Assembly (NCBI RefSeq): GCF_030817655.1
Contig: NZ_JAUSZM010000003.1
Coordinates: forward strand, 5,766,001-5,830,000
Reading direction: 5' to 3'
From: Streptomyces sp. V4I2
Lineage (GTDB): Bacteria > Actinomycetota > Actinomycetes > Streptomycetales > Streptomycetaceae
Length of the DNA stretch: 64,000 bases
Shown: positions 36,494 to 45,637 of the stretch, one piece after another
Numbering within the stretch: the stretch's first letter is position 1
How the letters are laid out: every line of letters begins with the position of its first letter
Program-made: the position numbers and the translations under genes
The notes under the pieces: generated by a model
What the model was told of the DNA's origin: nothing
Seen by the model: the letters and a program-made list of their open reading frames with translations, nothing else
The model's database searches: none

Positions 36494-37072
36494 ATGACCA
36501 GCCTGGACAAGGTCCTGTGGCGGGTGTGGAAGGCCATGGAACTCCCCGAGGGGTACCGCGCCGAGATCATCGAAGGAGTCATCGAGGTGTCGCCCACCGG
36601 ACACTTTTCACATGCCCAGATCGTCAACCGCCTGCGCGACGCCCTGGCGGCCGTTCTGGAAGGCGGTGAGCAAGGTGCCTGGAACGCTGCGTGCGTGATC
36701 CACGAGCGCGCGGCGTGGATTCCGGACGTGTTCGTCGCCCCGCGTGAACCGGAGCGGTCCAAGGCAGGGGTCGGCGTGAAGGCTTCAGTGGTCCAGCTCA
36801 TCGTCGAAGTCGTCTCCCCCGGCAAACGCAGCCAAGACCGCGACCGCCTCCGCAAGCGCCGCGAATTTGCCCGCGCCGGCATCCCCGTCTACGTCCTCAT
36901 CGACGACTACGACGACCAGGGCGCCGTCACCCTCTTCACCGGCCCCCGCCCCGACAAGGCCGACTGGGAGGACATCCACCGCGTCCCCTTCGGCACCGAA
37001 GTCACCATCCCCAAAGGCCCGGCCAAGGGCTTCGTGATCGGGGAGGCGATCACCGGACCGAAGCGGGGCTGA
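36494..37072 (+). CDS. Uma2 family endonuclease-like protein
   Basis: 192 residues. Uma2/DUF820 pattern: GYRAEIIEGVIEVSPTGHFS, WIPDVFVAPRE, LIVEVVSPGKRSQDRDRLRK, REFARAGIPVYVLIDDYD. The E..PD..EV.S core resembles the PD-(D/E)xK nuclease fold. These genes are abundant in streptomycetes, with no established role. Probably co-transcribed with the preceding ATPase. Confidence 0.88.
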   Translation: MTSLDKVLWRVWKAMELPEGYRAEIIEGVIEVSPTGHFSHAQIVNRLRDALAAVLEGGEQGAWNAACVIHERAAWIPDVFVAPREPERSKAGVGVKASVVQLIVEVVSPGKRSQDRDRLRKRREFARAGIPVYVLIDDYDDQGAVTLFTGPRPDKADWEDIHRVPFGTEVTIPKGPAKGFVIGEAITGPKRG

Positions 37073-37141
37073 CACGCACCGCGGCTGACCGCGTCCGTTT
37101 TGTTCAAGACTGCGTCGGCAGCGGTTCCTACCGTCGTAGTC

Positions 37142-37552
37142 ATGGAAACCATCGCTTCAACCTCGCGGCACATCAGCACACACATCGACCGCCCCGCCAA
37201 CGAGGTCTACGACTACGCCTCGGACCCCACCAACTGGCCCGAGTGGGCTCACGGACTGGGAAGCACCATCGAGAAGATCGACGGGCAGTGGATCGCGGAG
37301 TCGACGTTCCTCGGACGGGTCGTGGTCGCCTTCGCGGAAAAGAACGAGTTCGGCGTACTCGATCACGACGTGACCCTGCCGTCGGGCGAGGTCATCCACA
37401 ACCCGGTGCGTGTGATCGCCGGCGGCGCCGGGTGCGAGGTCGTGTTCAGCCTTCGTCGGCGGCCCGAGATGAGCGACGAGGACTTCCAGCGCGACGCGGA
37501 TGCCGTCCTCGCCGATCTCACCACCCTCAAGCAGCTCATGGAGGACGCATAG
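37142..37552 (+). CDS. SRPBCC family protein
   Basis: 136 residues. STHIDRPANEVYDYASDPTN and WPEWAHGL open the START/Bet v1-like helix-grip fold. The remainder (GVLDHDVTLPSGEVIHNPVR, VVFSLRRRPEM) fits the polyketide-cyclase-2/dehydrase branch. Ligand unknown. It stands alone. Confidence 0.85.
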   Translation: METIASTSRHISTHIDRPANEVYDYASDPTNWPEWAHGLGSTIEKIDGQWIAESTFLGRVVVAFAEKNEFGVLDHDVTLPSGEVIHNPVRVIAGGAGCEVVFSLRRRPEMSDEDFQRDADAVLADLTTLKQLMEDA

Positions 37553-37667
37553 GCAAACGGCGGGGAACTGCCGTCACGCCACCCGCGTGAGCCGGCGTAC
37601 GGTCAGTCGAGCCAGGACAGCGGGTCTTCTTCGTCTTCCCCGGATTCCCGAACCGTGGGGACCGCCC

Positions 37668-38378
37668 CTACGGTTCGACGATGTGCCGCAGATAGGCGTG
37701 CGGGTCGGCGAGATAGCGGCGCCAGTGATCCACGATGCCGAGCTCCCGCCAGGCGACCCTCCGGATGCCGTGTTCGCCGACCTCGACGATGTCCGCGCCC
37801 GGCAGGGCGGTCAGCAAGGGTGAGTGCGTGGCACAGATGACCTGGCCGCCCTCCTTGGCCAACCGGTCGATGTGCCCGATCAGTTCGAGGCACGAGGAGA
37901 AGGAGAGCGCCGCCTCCGGCTCGTCGAGAACATAGAGCCCGGCGTGCAGGAACTTACCGCGGAACGCCGCGAGAAAGCCCTCGCCATGGCTGACCGAGTC
38001 CGGCGAGAACCCCTCCCTGTCCAGGGCGTCCAGCGCGGTCTCGGCCCGCAGGAAGAAGCCCTTGCGGGCCGACCAGCTGCTGACCATACGGCGCCCGCGC
38101 GAGGCCGCGTCGAACCTCATCCGCTCGCCGAGCGCCGACTTGCCACGCGGGGAGGCGTAGCGCCAGTCGTGGGAGCCGCCATAGGAGTCCAGACCGAACC
38201 CCTCCGCCAGCGCTTCGACCAGGGTCGACTTCCCCGAGCCGTTCTCACCGACCAGAAAGGTCACCGGCGCGGTGAAGCGCAATCCTTCGTTGAGCAACTG
38301 CCGGACGCAGGGCACGGACCAGGGCCAGGCGTCCTCGTCGTACGAGGAGACGTGGGCATACGCGCGTTCGACAATCAC
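37668..38378 (-). CDS. AAA family ATPase (ABC-type ATP-binding, RecF-like)
   Basis: 236 residues from GTG 38378. Walker A is TFLVGENGSGKSTLVEALAE near residue 40. Walker B is GLYVLDEPEAALSF, followed by the D-loop and the switch His in VICATHSPLL. No transporter domain. This is the compact cytosolic type seen in many bacteria, sometimes as part of defence or toxin systems, but no partner gene is adjacent. Confidence 0.88.
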   Translation of the reverse strand: MIVERAYAHVSSYDEDAWPWSVPCVRQLLNEGLRFTAPVTFLVGENGSGKSTLVEALAEGFGLDSYGGSHDWRYASPRGKSALGERMRFDAASRGRRMVSSWSARKGFFLRAETALDALDREGFSPDSVSHGEGFLAAFRGKFLHAGLYVLDEPEAALSFSSCLELIGHIDRLAKEGGQVICATHSPLLTALPGADIVEVGEHGIRRVAWRELGIVDHWRRYLADPHAYLRHIVEP

Positions 38379-38542
38379 TCGACCAGTGTCGCGCAGGACT
38401 CGGACGACGTACGTGGCCCCAGATCGTCGGGACCAGCACCTCTTGAAGGCTCAATGTCTCCACATACCGGCCGGCCCGAGCCGAACCGGCGCCGAGGGGG
38501 ACACCCGGCCCCAATCACCCGCCTCGCCCCGCACCCCCCGCC

Positions 38543-39415
38543 TCACCCCACCCGAGTGAACTCCACAGTCACCTCCGGCAACCCCCCCGCCACCCCCCGA
38601 TAAACCCCCTTGTGCGGGGTCACATCGTCATAGTCCCGCCCCCGACCCACCACGACATGCGACTCGTCGGCCCGTGTCCGGTTGGTGGGGTCGTAGCCGC
38701 ACCAGTCGCCCGCCCAGTACTCGACCCAGGCGTGGCTCTGGCCGGCGACGGGGCGGTGGAGTTCCGCGTCCCGTTCGGGGTGGAGGTAGCCGGAGACGTA
38801 GCGCGTCGGGAGGCCCAGGCCTCGCAGCAGGGCGAGGGTGACGTGGGCGATGTCCTGGCAGACGCCCGCGCCCTGTTCCCAGGCCTCGGCGGCGGAGGTG
38901 GTCACCCCGGTGGAGCCGGGGAGGTAGGAGACGCGGTCGGCTACCAGGGCCGAGACCGTGGCGGCCGTCTCGTGCGGGTCGAGGCCGGCCGACGCGGCCC
39001 TCGCCTGCTCGATCAGCTCGGCGGGGAGCGTCGTACGGGGAGTCTCGCCCGCGAACTCCAGGAGGCGGGAGCGGGCGGTGTGTGCGGCTACTTCCGGCCA
39101 GTCCGGGGGCTGGGGGAGGGGGCCCGGTGCGTGGGTCTCGACCAGGCTGGAGGCGGTGATGGTCAGGTCGGCGTGCGGGTCCATCAGGTCGAAGCCGGTG
39201 ACCTGGGTGCCCCAGTAGTCCCAGTACGACCAGGTGGTGGCCGTCGGGCTGACGGTGACCCGGGAGTCCAGCGTGGTCTGGTGGGGCAGGGTCAGCGGGG
39301 TCATGCGGACCTCGTTGTGCGAGGAGACCGCGGCCTGGGCGTAGGAGACCCGGGTGACGTGCCGGATGCGGAGGCGGCGCATGCCCTGGGTGGTCATCGT
39401 GGTCGTCGTCGTCAT
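38543..39415 (-). CDS. Transglutaminase-like family protein
   Basis: 290 residues. The N-terminal transglutaminase-associated domain (RIRHVTRVSYAQAAVSSHNE) is followed by a papain-like core: GAGVCQDIAHVTLALLRGLG (nucleophile Cys), GQSHAWVEYWAG (His) and WCGYDPTN (Asp). The N-terminus has an ACT-repeat-coded Thr run (MTTTTTMTT). Third gene of the ATP-grasp/alpha-E/transglutaminase cassette. Predicted to hydrolyse or exchange amide bonds of a peptide tag. Confidence 0.9.
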   Translation of the reverse strand: MTTTTTMTTQGMRRLRIRHVTRVSYAQAAVSSHNEVRMTPLTLPHQTTLDSRVTVSPTATTWSYWDYWGTQVTGFDLMDPHADLTITASSLVETHAPGPLPQPPDWPEVAAHTARSRLLEFAGETPRTTLPAELIEQARAASAGLDPHETAATVSALVADRVSYLPGSTGVTTSAAEAWEQGAGVCQDIAHVTLALLRGLGLPTRYVSGYLHPERDAELHRPVAGQSHAWVEYWAGDWCGYDPTNRTRADESHVVVGRGRDYDDVTPHKGVYRGVAGGLPEVTVEFTRVG

Positions 39416-39416
39416 C

Positions 39417-40349
39417 TCAGGCTCCTTCTGTGGCCCACTCGACGGGGCCCTGGTAGGGGAAGAACCGCTCGGCCACGCCGTCCGCGGACGCCATGCAGGC
39501 CTGCTGCAAGTCGCGGAGGAGGTGCGGGAGCTGGTCTTCCAGTGCCTGGGAGTCCAGGTACTCGAGGCGGGTGCGCATCCGGCCGATCGGACGGCGCGCC
39601 GGGTCCTGGCGGGGGCGCCCGAGCGCGGCGAGGCACTCCTCCGCGGTCGTCAGGGCGTGCAGCGCGGAGCGCGGGAACTCCCGGTCCATGAGCAGGAATT
39701 CGGCCACCCGCGGGGTGTCGCCGAAGCCGCTGTGCACGCGCGCGTACGCCTCGTCGGCGCCGGACGCGCTGAGCAGGGTCGGCCAGTCGGGCGCGTGCGC
39801 CGCGTCGAGTACGCGCACGGACAGCAGTCGTACGGTCATGTCCACCCGTTCCAGGCTCCTGCCCAGGACGACGAACCGCCAGCTGTCGTCGCGGCTCATG
39901 GTGGAGTCGGCCAGGCCGAAGAAGAGGGCCGCCCGGCGGCGTACCAGTTCCAGGTAGGCGTACGGGCCGGTGCGGCGGGCCGCGAGCCGTTGGTCGGCGA
40001 GGGCGTGCCAGGTGGAGTTGAGGCACTCCCACATCTCGGAGGAGACCGCCTCGCGGGCGCTGCGGGCGTTGAGCCGGGCCGCGCCGAGCGCGCCCTCGAT
40101 GGAGCAGGTGGAGCGGGCGTCGAAGGCCAGCTGGTCCAGGACCTGCTGCATGTCGACGCGCTCGTCGCCCGCGTCGACGCCGAGGATCGCGTACAGCGAC
40201 CGGCAGGCCACGTCCTCGTCGCGCCAGGGGTCCTCCAGCATGCGGTGCAGGTAGGCGTCGAGGATGCGGCCGGTGTTGTCCGCGCGCTCGACATACCGTC
40301 CGGTCCAGGTGAGGGCCTCGGCTATCCGGGACAGGATCACGTCGTTCAC
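39417..40349 (-). CDS. Alpha-E domain protein
   Basis: 310 residues from GTG 40349, overlapping the end of the ATP-grasp gene. Almost entirely helical: ILSRIAEALTWTGRYVERAD is the signature N-terminus, with repeated helices rich in Arg/Glu. Alpha-E proteins always travel with circularly permuted ATP-grasp and transglutaminase genes and are predicted to join peptide formation; chemistry unproven. Confidence 0.92.
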   Translation of the reverse strand: MNDVILSRIAEALTWTGRYVERADNTGRILDAYLHRMLEDPWRDEDVACRSLYAILGVDAGDERVDMQQVLDQLAFDARSTCSIEGALGAARLNARSAREAVSSEMWECLNSTWHALADQRLAARRTGPYAYLELVRRRAALFFGLADSTMSRDDSWRFVVLGRSLERVDMTVRLLSVRVLDAAHAPDWPTLLSASGADEAYARVHSGFGDTPRVAEFLLMDREFPRSALHALTTAEECLAALGRPRQDPARRPIGRMRTRLEYLDSQALEDQLPHLLRDLQQACMASADGVAERFFPYQGPVEWATEGA

Positions 40350-41890
40350 TGCTGCTGCGCCCCTTCCTGTACGACGGCGGGGGCGCCGTCGGGTCCGAGC
40401 TGGCGGGGCGCCACGGCGGGCACCGAGCCGTTGCCGACCGGGGCGGGCTGCTGCGCGGGCCCCTCGGCGAGCACCCAGGTGTCCTTGGAGCCGCCGCCCT
40501 GGCTGGAGTTGACGATCAGGTTGCCCTCCTGGAGGGCGACGCGGGTGAGGCCGCCGGGCAGGACCCAGACGTCGTTGCCGTCGTTGACGGCAAAGGGCCG
40601 TAGGTCTATGTGGCGTGGCGCCATGCGTTCGCCCGCGAGGGTGGGGGAGGTCGACAGGGCGACGGGCCGCTGCGCGATGAAGCCGCGGGGGTCGGCGATG
40701 ACGGCCGCGCGGGTGCGTTCGAGGGTCTCGCGGTCGGCCTTCGGGCCGATGACGATGCCCTGGCCGCCGGCGCCGTCGACCGGCTTGATGACCAGCTGGT
40801 CGATCTGGTCGAGGACGGCGTCCAGCTGGCCGGGTTCGTCCGGCCGGAAGGACTCCACGTTGGGAAGAATCGGTTCTTCGGAGAGGTAGTACCGGATCAG
40901 GTCCGGGACGTACGTGTAGAGCAGCTTGTCGTCCGCGATGCCGTTGCCGACGGCGTTGGCGAGCGTGACGTTCCCCGCCAGGGCGGCGCCCATGATGCCG
41001 GGGCAGCCGATCACCGAGTCGGGGCGGAAGTGGAGCGGGTCGAGGAAGTCGTCGTCCAGGCGCCGGTATACGACATGGACGGGTACCTCGCCGCGGGTGG
41101 TCCGCATCCACACCCGGTTGCCGCGGCAGGCGAGGTCGTGCCCCTCGACCAGTTGCACGCCCATCAGCCGGGCGAGCAGGGCGTGTTCGAAGTAGGCGGC
41201 GTTGCTCGGCCCGGGGGTCAGGACGACCACCCGCGGGTCCTGGGTGCCGTCGGGTGCGGCGGCGCGCAGGGCGGCGAGCAGGCGCTGGGCGTATCCGTCG
41301 ACGGGGACGACGTGCTGCTCGGCGAAGAGGGACGGGAAGATCCGGGTCATCGCGCGCCGGTTCTCGATGACGTACGAGACCCCGCTGGGCACGCGCACGT
41401 TGTCCTCGAGGACCCGGAAGTCCCCGGCCTCGTCCCGGACGAGATCGATGCCGGCGACGTGGATACGTACGCCTCCCGGGGGCTCGACCCCGTGGGCCGC
41501 ACGGTGGAAGTGGGGGGAGTTGAGGAGCAGCCGCCAGGGCACGACCCCGTCCTCGAAGGCACGGGCGGGCCCGTAGGCGTCGGAGAGGTAGGCCTCCAGG
41601 GCCCTGACTCTCTGGCTCACCCCGCGTTGTATGAGATCCCATTCCAGGGCGTCGAGGATCCTGGGCACCAGGTCCAGCGGCCAGGGCCGCTCCTCGCCCG
41701 CGAAGGCGTAGGTCACTCCCCGGTCGGTGAACGCTCTGGCCATCTGGTCGGCCCGGAAGCGCAGTTCGCTCGGCTCGATCGGCTGAAGTGCCGCCAGCAC
41801 CGGCTCATAGGCGGTCCTGACCTCACCCGGCCGCTCAAACATCTCGTCCCACGCGTCGGCCAACGCGTACGCGTCAAATATGTCCGCCAT
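40346..41890 (-). CDS. Circularly permuted type 2 ATP-grasp protein
   Basis: 514 residues. FRVLEDNVRVPSGVSYVIEN and VIKPVDGAGGQGIVIGP are the ATP-grasp signatures, with the order of subdomains permuted; DVWVLPGGLTRVA and SQGGGSKDTWVL complete the fold. Family studies of ATP-grasp amidoligases predict synthesis of a short peptide or a peptide tag together with alpha-E and transglutaminase partners. First gene of the three-gene unit (4-base overlap with alpha-E). Confidence 0.93.
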   Translation of the reverse strand: MADIFDAYALADAWDEMFERPGEVRTAYEPVLAALQPIEPSELRFRADQMARAFTDRGVTYAFAGEERPWPLDLVPRILDALEWDLIQRGVSQRVRALEAYLSDAYGPARAFEDGVVPWRLLLNSPHFHRAAHGVEPPGGVRIHVAGIDLVRDEAGDFRVLEDNVRVPSGVSYVIENRRAMTRIFPSLFAEQHVVPVDGYAQRLLAALRAAAPDGTQDPRVVVLTPGPSNAAYFEHALLARLMGVQLVEGHDLACRGNRVWMRTTRGEVPVHVVYRRLDDDFLDPLHFRPDSVIGCPGIMGAALAGNVTLANAVGNGIADDKLLYTYVPDLIRYYLSEEPILPNVESFRPDEPGQLDAVLDQIDQLVIKPVDGAGGQGIVIGPKADRETLERTRAAVIADPRGFIAQRPVALSTSPTLAGERMAPRHIDLRPFAVNDGNDVWVLPGGLTRVALQEGNLIVNSSQGGGSKDTWVLAEGPAQQPAPVGNGSVPAVAPRQLGPDGAPAVVQEGAQQQ

Positions 41891-42213
41891 GGCCTGACGT
41901 TAGAGGCGGGACGTAACGCGACGATCACTCGGGCATTTCCGGGAGCTCACGCGGAACAGGGGTGCGGGTGGGGTGCCCGGGGCGAGTGGCGCCGCGGAGT
42001 GTCGTGGCTGTGGCGGCGCGGGTTCCGCCGGGTGCCCGGCGGGTACTGAACACCACCGTCAGCTTGTTGCAACCCGACTGGCGGAGGCGTGGATCTAGTG
42101 GGGCATACCGGTGCTTTCTCCCTGCTGAGGCGGGAGGAGCTGTGTTGCGGAGCGGGTCGGGTCCGCGCATAGTTGCGCTGCGGAAGACGCTGGAACCGGG
42201 GGTGGGATGGGCG
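41891..42213. other. Divergent intergenic region, ATP-grasp / LuxR
   Basis: Holds the promoters of two divergent genes. I see no clear repeat, terminator or small gene; open frames read as GC-rich shadow. Confidence 0.5.
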
Positions 42214-43281
42214 ATGGCCGGGCACGGGGCGGATGAGCATCCACATGGTGCCGACCGACTGTGCGAGGCCGGGGATCGCGTGTATTCCCGGGCCGTGCGG
42301 CGGGGCCGCGTGCCGCGCGAGGACGCCGAGCCGGTGCCCTGCCTGCTGGATCTGGCCCTGCTCCACCCGGACCCCGACGACATGGCCTGGCTGGTGCCGA
42401 CGGCACCCCAGGAGGTCATGACACGGCTGCTGCGCGGACTGTACGACGAGGTCAGCGCCAGTCAGCGGCGGGTGGGCTCGGCGGTCGCGGCCTTCGAGTG
42501 GTACGCGGGTCTGGGACCGCAGCGGCAGGCGGCCGCCGCCGAGGGCGGCGCGATCCGCGTCCTCGACGGCCTCTCCCGCATCCAGGCCGCGATGGACGAG
42601 GCGACGGAGGCCTGCACGACGGAGGTCCTGACCGTCCAGCCCGGCGGCATCCGCCCCGAGCACGAGCTGACGGAAGGCCTGCACCGGGCCTTGGCGCTGC
42701 GCGGCCGGGGCGTTCGCATGCGCGATCTGTACACGCACGTGGCGCGGCACGGGCAGGGCCTGCTCAACTACCTGGAACTGATGGGCGGCACGGTCCAGGC
42801 GCGCACGCTGGACGAGGTCATCGACCGCCTCATCCTCTTCGACCGCACGGTCGCCTTCATCCCGGCGAACCCGGACCGCACACTGGCCCTGGAGCTACGG
42901 CATCCGGCCCTGGTGCAGTACCTGGTCACGGTCTTCGAACGCCTGTGGCGCCTCGCGCTCCCGCTGACCGCCCCCCTCCCCGACACCGGCATCAAGGGCA
43001 TCTCGCACCGGGAGCAGTCCATCGCGGCGCTGCTCGCGGAGGGCCACCAGGACGCGGTGATCGCGGAACGGCTGGGGATCAGCGTCCGGACCTGCCGGGC
43101 GCACATCGCGCGGTTGTCGGAGACGCTCGGCGCGGCCAGCCGTACGCAACTGGGCGTCCGCATCGCCCAGGTGGGCCTCGACGGTACGTCCCGTCCGGCC
43201 GACGTGGCAGCGGCGGCGGGCTCGGGACCGCCGGCGGCCTCGCTCACCCTTCCTGATCAAGGATCCCGGACCGTCCGATGA
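42214..43281 (+). CDS. LuxR-type regulator with TrmB-like sensor domain, paralogue 1
   Basis: 355 residues. The C-terminal LuxR HTH reads KGISHREQSIAALLAEGHQD, AVIAERLGISVRTCRAHIAR. The N-terminal ~270 residues (LTVQPGGIRPEHELTEGLHR, LIERLI-like DRLILFDRTVAFIPANPD) form the TrmB/phospholipase D-like sensor shared with the two neighbours. It points toward, and its last 38 bp overlap, paralogue 2 on the other strand. No receiver domain, so the signal is probably a ligand rather than phosphorylation. Confidence 0.88.
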   Translation: MAGHGADEHPHGADRLCEAGDRVYSRAVRRGRVPREDAEPVPCLLDLALLHPDPDDMAWLVPTAPQEVMTRLLRGLYDEVSASQRRVGSAVAAFEWYAGLGPQRQAAAAEGGAIRVLDGLSRIQAAMDEATEACTTEVLTVQPGGIRPEHELTEGLHRALALRGRGVRMRDLYTHVARHGQGLLNYLELMGGTVQARTLDEVIDRLILFDRTVAFIPANPDRTLALELRHPALVQYLVTVFERLWRLALPLTAPLPDTGIKGISHREQSIAALLAEGHQDAVIAERLGISVRTCRAHIARLSETLGAASRTQLGVRIAQVGLDGTSRPADVAAAAGSGPPAASLTLPDQGSRTVR

Positions 43282-44260
43282 GGTAACCGAGCTGCGCCCG
43301 ACTCTCGCTGCCGAGAGTCGAGGCGAGTTTGGCGATGTGCTCGCGGGCGGTGCGGATGTTCAGGCCGAGGCGGTCGGCTATGACGGCGTCGGTGTGGCCC
43401 TCGATCAGCAGGGCGGCTATGGCTCGTTGGCGGGGGGTGATGCCGTTCAGGGTGACCTGCTGGACCGCTTGCGGGTACATGGGCGTGGCCAGGTGCCAGA
43501 GGCGGTCGAAGGTGGTGGCGAAGAAGTCGACGAGCGCCGGGTGGCGGACTTCCAGGGCGAGCCCGCGGTCCTTGCTGGCCGGGACGAAGGCGACCGCGTG
43601 GTCGATCACGACGAGGCGCTCGGTGACCTGGTCGAGGGTGCGTGCCTCGGCGTCGCCGTTCAGCTGCTCGTAGCGGGCGATCACGGCGGGGGAGTGGCGC
43701 TGCGTGTGCTGGTAGAGGGTGCGGATGCGGCCGCCGCGGTCGAGCAGGGCCTGGTCGCGGCCCAGGCTCTGGGCCAGGCGGGCGGCGGGATTCCGGCCGT
43801 CGTAGGGCTGGATGGCGAGCAGTTCGCGGGAGGCGTCCGCCATGGCCTTGGTGATGGCCTCGTTGATCCGGTCGAGTCCGCCGAGGACGGTGATGCCCGG
43901 CAGGTCCGCGGTCGCCGTGTGCCGCCCGTCGATCCGCATGAGCGGCTCGAAGGTCTCGGCCAGCCGCTGCTCGCGCCGGCGTTCGTCGGCGATGCGGCCC
44001 GCCGTGGTGCGCAGCATCCGGTGCAGGGCGACGGCCGGAGGGACGGGCTCCAGCCGGTTCAGGTCCTCGACTGCGGGGTGCAGAAGCCCGAAGTCGACCA
44101 GACAGGGCGCCGCTTCCGCGTCGGCCGCGCTCACGTGCCCTTCGCGCAGGGCGGCCTCGTACAGCTCCCTTGCCGCCACGCAGAGGTCTTCCGCGCCGTG
44201 CTCCTGGTGCGGCGCGCCGACTTCCTCCGTCGCGGTCGTGGGGGAGTGGGCCTCGCTCAC
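43244..44260 (-). CDS. LuxR-type regulator with TrmB-like sensor domain, paralogue 2
   Basis: 338 residues from GTG 44260, which overlaps the stop of paralogue 3 (GTGA). HTH: NGITPRQRAIAALLIEGHTD, AVIADRLGLNIRTAREHIAK. Sensor motifs AIQPYDGRNPAARLAQSL and ERLVVIDHAVAFVPASKDRG align with the other two paralogues. Co-transcribed with paralogue 3. Confidence 0.88.
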   Translation of the reverse strand: MSEAHSPTTATEEVGAPHQEHGAEDLCVAARELYEAALREGHVSAADAEAAPCLVDFGLLHPAVEDLNRLEPVPPAVALHRMLRTTAGRIADERRREQRLAETFEPLMRIDGRHTATADLPGITVLGGLDRINEAITKAMADASRELLAIQPYDGRNPAARLAQSLGRDQALLDRGGRIRTLYQHTQRHSPAVIARYEQLNGDAEARTLDQVTERLVVIDHAVAFVPASKDRGLALEVRHPALVDFFATTFDRLWHLATPMYPQAVQQVTLNGITPRQRAIAALLIEGHTDAVIADRLGLNIRTAREHIAKLASTLGSESRAQLGYLIGRSGILDQEG

Positions 44261-45267
44261 GGATGGCCGTCTTCCTTCGGGCCCGCGTGTTCCTGGTCCA
44301 GGATCCCCGACTGCGCGATGAGAAAACCGAGTTGTGCCCGGCTCCCACTGCCCAGGGCTGCGGCGAGTTTGGCGATGTGAGCGCGGCAGGTGCGGACGTT
44401 CATGCCGAGTCGCCTGGCGATCGCCTCGTCCACGTGGCCGTCGATGAGGAGCTTGGCGATGGTCCGCTGGACGCCGGTGATGCCCTCGGGTGTCGATTCG
44501 TACCGGACCTCGTCCATGAGGGGGGTCGCTCGCTGCCAGAGCTGCTCGAAGACCTTGGTGAGGTACTGCACGAGACCGGGGTGGCGCAGTTCCAGGGCGA
44601 CCGTCCGGTCGTCCTGTGCCGGGATGAAGGCGACCGTGCTGTCGCAGATGATGAGCCGCTCGATGAGTTCCTCCAGCGTGCGGATCTCCACCTTGGCGCC
44701 GGCCATCTTGTCCATGTACGCGTAGGTGCTCTGGCTGTGCCGGACCGTGTGCTGGTACAGGGTGCGCATGGAGATGCCGCGCTCGATCAGTGGCTTGCTG
44801 CGCTTCAGTGCCTGGCTGAGGATGTGCTCCGGCCGGCTGCCGCCGGGCTGGACCGTCAGGACTTCGGTGCGGGCCTCGGCGATCGCCACGTCGAGCGCCG
44901 AGTGGATGCGGTCGATGCCTTCCAGCACGGTGATGGCGTGCGTGGTGGCGGGTTTCTGGGCACTGATCTCCAGGAACGGCTGGAAGGTGCCCGCGAGGTC
45001 GAGGGTGAGCCGGCGGCGGTCCTGGATCTCGCGTTCCAGGGGCTGGAGTTGCTGAGCCAGCACGACGGACGGCGGAACCGGACGGAGCCACTGGGCGTCG
45101 TCCGGATCGGGGTGGAGCAGCGCGAACTCGAGCAGACATGGGGCAGGCTCGACCTCACGGCGAGAGACGCGTCCGGCGCCGAGAGCGGTGGCATAAATAC
45201 GCGCACCTTCCGCACATAGGTCGGCTATGCCATGCGGATGTATCCCTTTTGTACTCTTCGATGGCAA
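44257..45267 (-). CDS. LuxR-type regulator with TrmB-like sensor domain, paralogue 3
   Basis: 336 residues. HTH: EGITGVQRTIAKLLIDGHVD, EAIARRLGMNVRTCRAHIAK. Sensor: LTVQPGGSRPEHILSQALKR, ERLIICDSTVAFIPAQDDRT. It is divergently transcribed from the DVGW-repeat peptide gene across 112 bp, the usual position for its regulator. The intergenic gap contains CCTG-N6-CAGG and GGCA-N6-TGCC dyads that could be binding sites. Confidence 0.88.
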   Translation of the reverse strand: MPSKSTKGIHPHGIADLCAEGARIYATALGAGRVSRREVEPAPCLLEFALLHPDPDDAQWLRPVPPSVVLAQQLQPLEREIQDRRRLTLDLAGTFQPFLEISAQKPATTHAITVLEGIDRIHSALDVAIAEARTEVLTVQPGGSRPEHILSQALKRSKPLIERGISMRTLYQHTVRHSQSTYAYMDKMAGAKVEIRTLEELIERLIICDSTVAFIPAQDDRTVALELRHPGLVQYLTKVFEQLWQRATPLMDEVRYESTPEGITGVQRTIAKLLIDGHVDEAIARRLGMNVRTCRAHIAKLAAALGSGSRAQLGFLIAQSGILDQEHAGPKEDGHP

Positions 45268-45379
45268 ATCTCCACCCCCCAGGGTCCTGAACGTGCAGGA
45301 ACATGATGCATCTCTTGTGTGGCATTGACGTGCCTGAATGAGCCATCGTCTTGTTTCACGGGGGAGAGGAAGCCATCAA

Positions 45380-45637
45380 GTGAGGACGAAGCCGACTATG
45401 AAAAAGAGAATGCTTCGCTCGGTGCTTGCCACTGCCTTCGTTGTTGCGCTGGCCAGCGGTATGGCCGGTCCTCTCGACGTCGGCTGGGCGAGTCCCACTG
45501 GAGAGGCGAGCAAGGCCGCGGTGAAGGACGTCGGCTGGGCGACTGTCGCCGGTGCCAGCGAGGACGTCGGCTGGGGGACCCCCCTCGGTGCCAACGGTGA
45601 CGTCGGCTGGTCCACCCCGGCGGGCGCGGACGCATGA
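45380..45637 (+). CDS. Small secreted peptide with four DVGW repeats
   Basis: 85 residues from GTG 45380 (GAGGAAG 7 bases upstream; ATG 45398 is the alternative). A basic n-region and hydrophobic core (RSVLATAFVVALASGM) make a signal peptide. The mature part of about 50 residues carries DVGW four times, at bases 45476, 45527, 45563 and 45599, each encoded by the identical gacgtcggctgg. The last three units are exactly 36 bp (12 residues) apart: DVGWATVAGASE, DVGWGTPLGANG, DVGWSTPAGADA. No Cys. The stop overlaps the start of the Rieske-like gene (ATGA), so the two are coupled. I do not recognise the family. A modified or processed signal peptide is one possibility; that is inference. Confidence 0.75.
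   Translation: MRTKPTMKKRMLRSVLATAFVVALASGMAGPLDVGWASPTGEASKAAVKDVGWATVAGASEDVGWGTPLGANGDVGWSTPAGADA

Noticed and set aside
37668..38378. AAA ATPase as part of a defence island
   Set aside because: No nuclease, toxin or reverse transcriptase partner is adjacent; Uma2 at 36.5 kb is a common stand-alone gene in this genus.
45380..45637. DVGW peptide as a lanthipeptide or thiopeptide precursor
   Set aside because: No Cys, few Ser/Thr in a core pattern, and no LanM/LanB, YcaO or radical-SAM gene in the window. Peptide modification therefore remains only a possibility.
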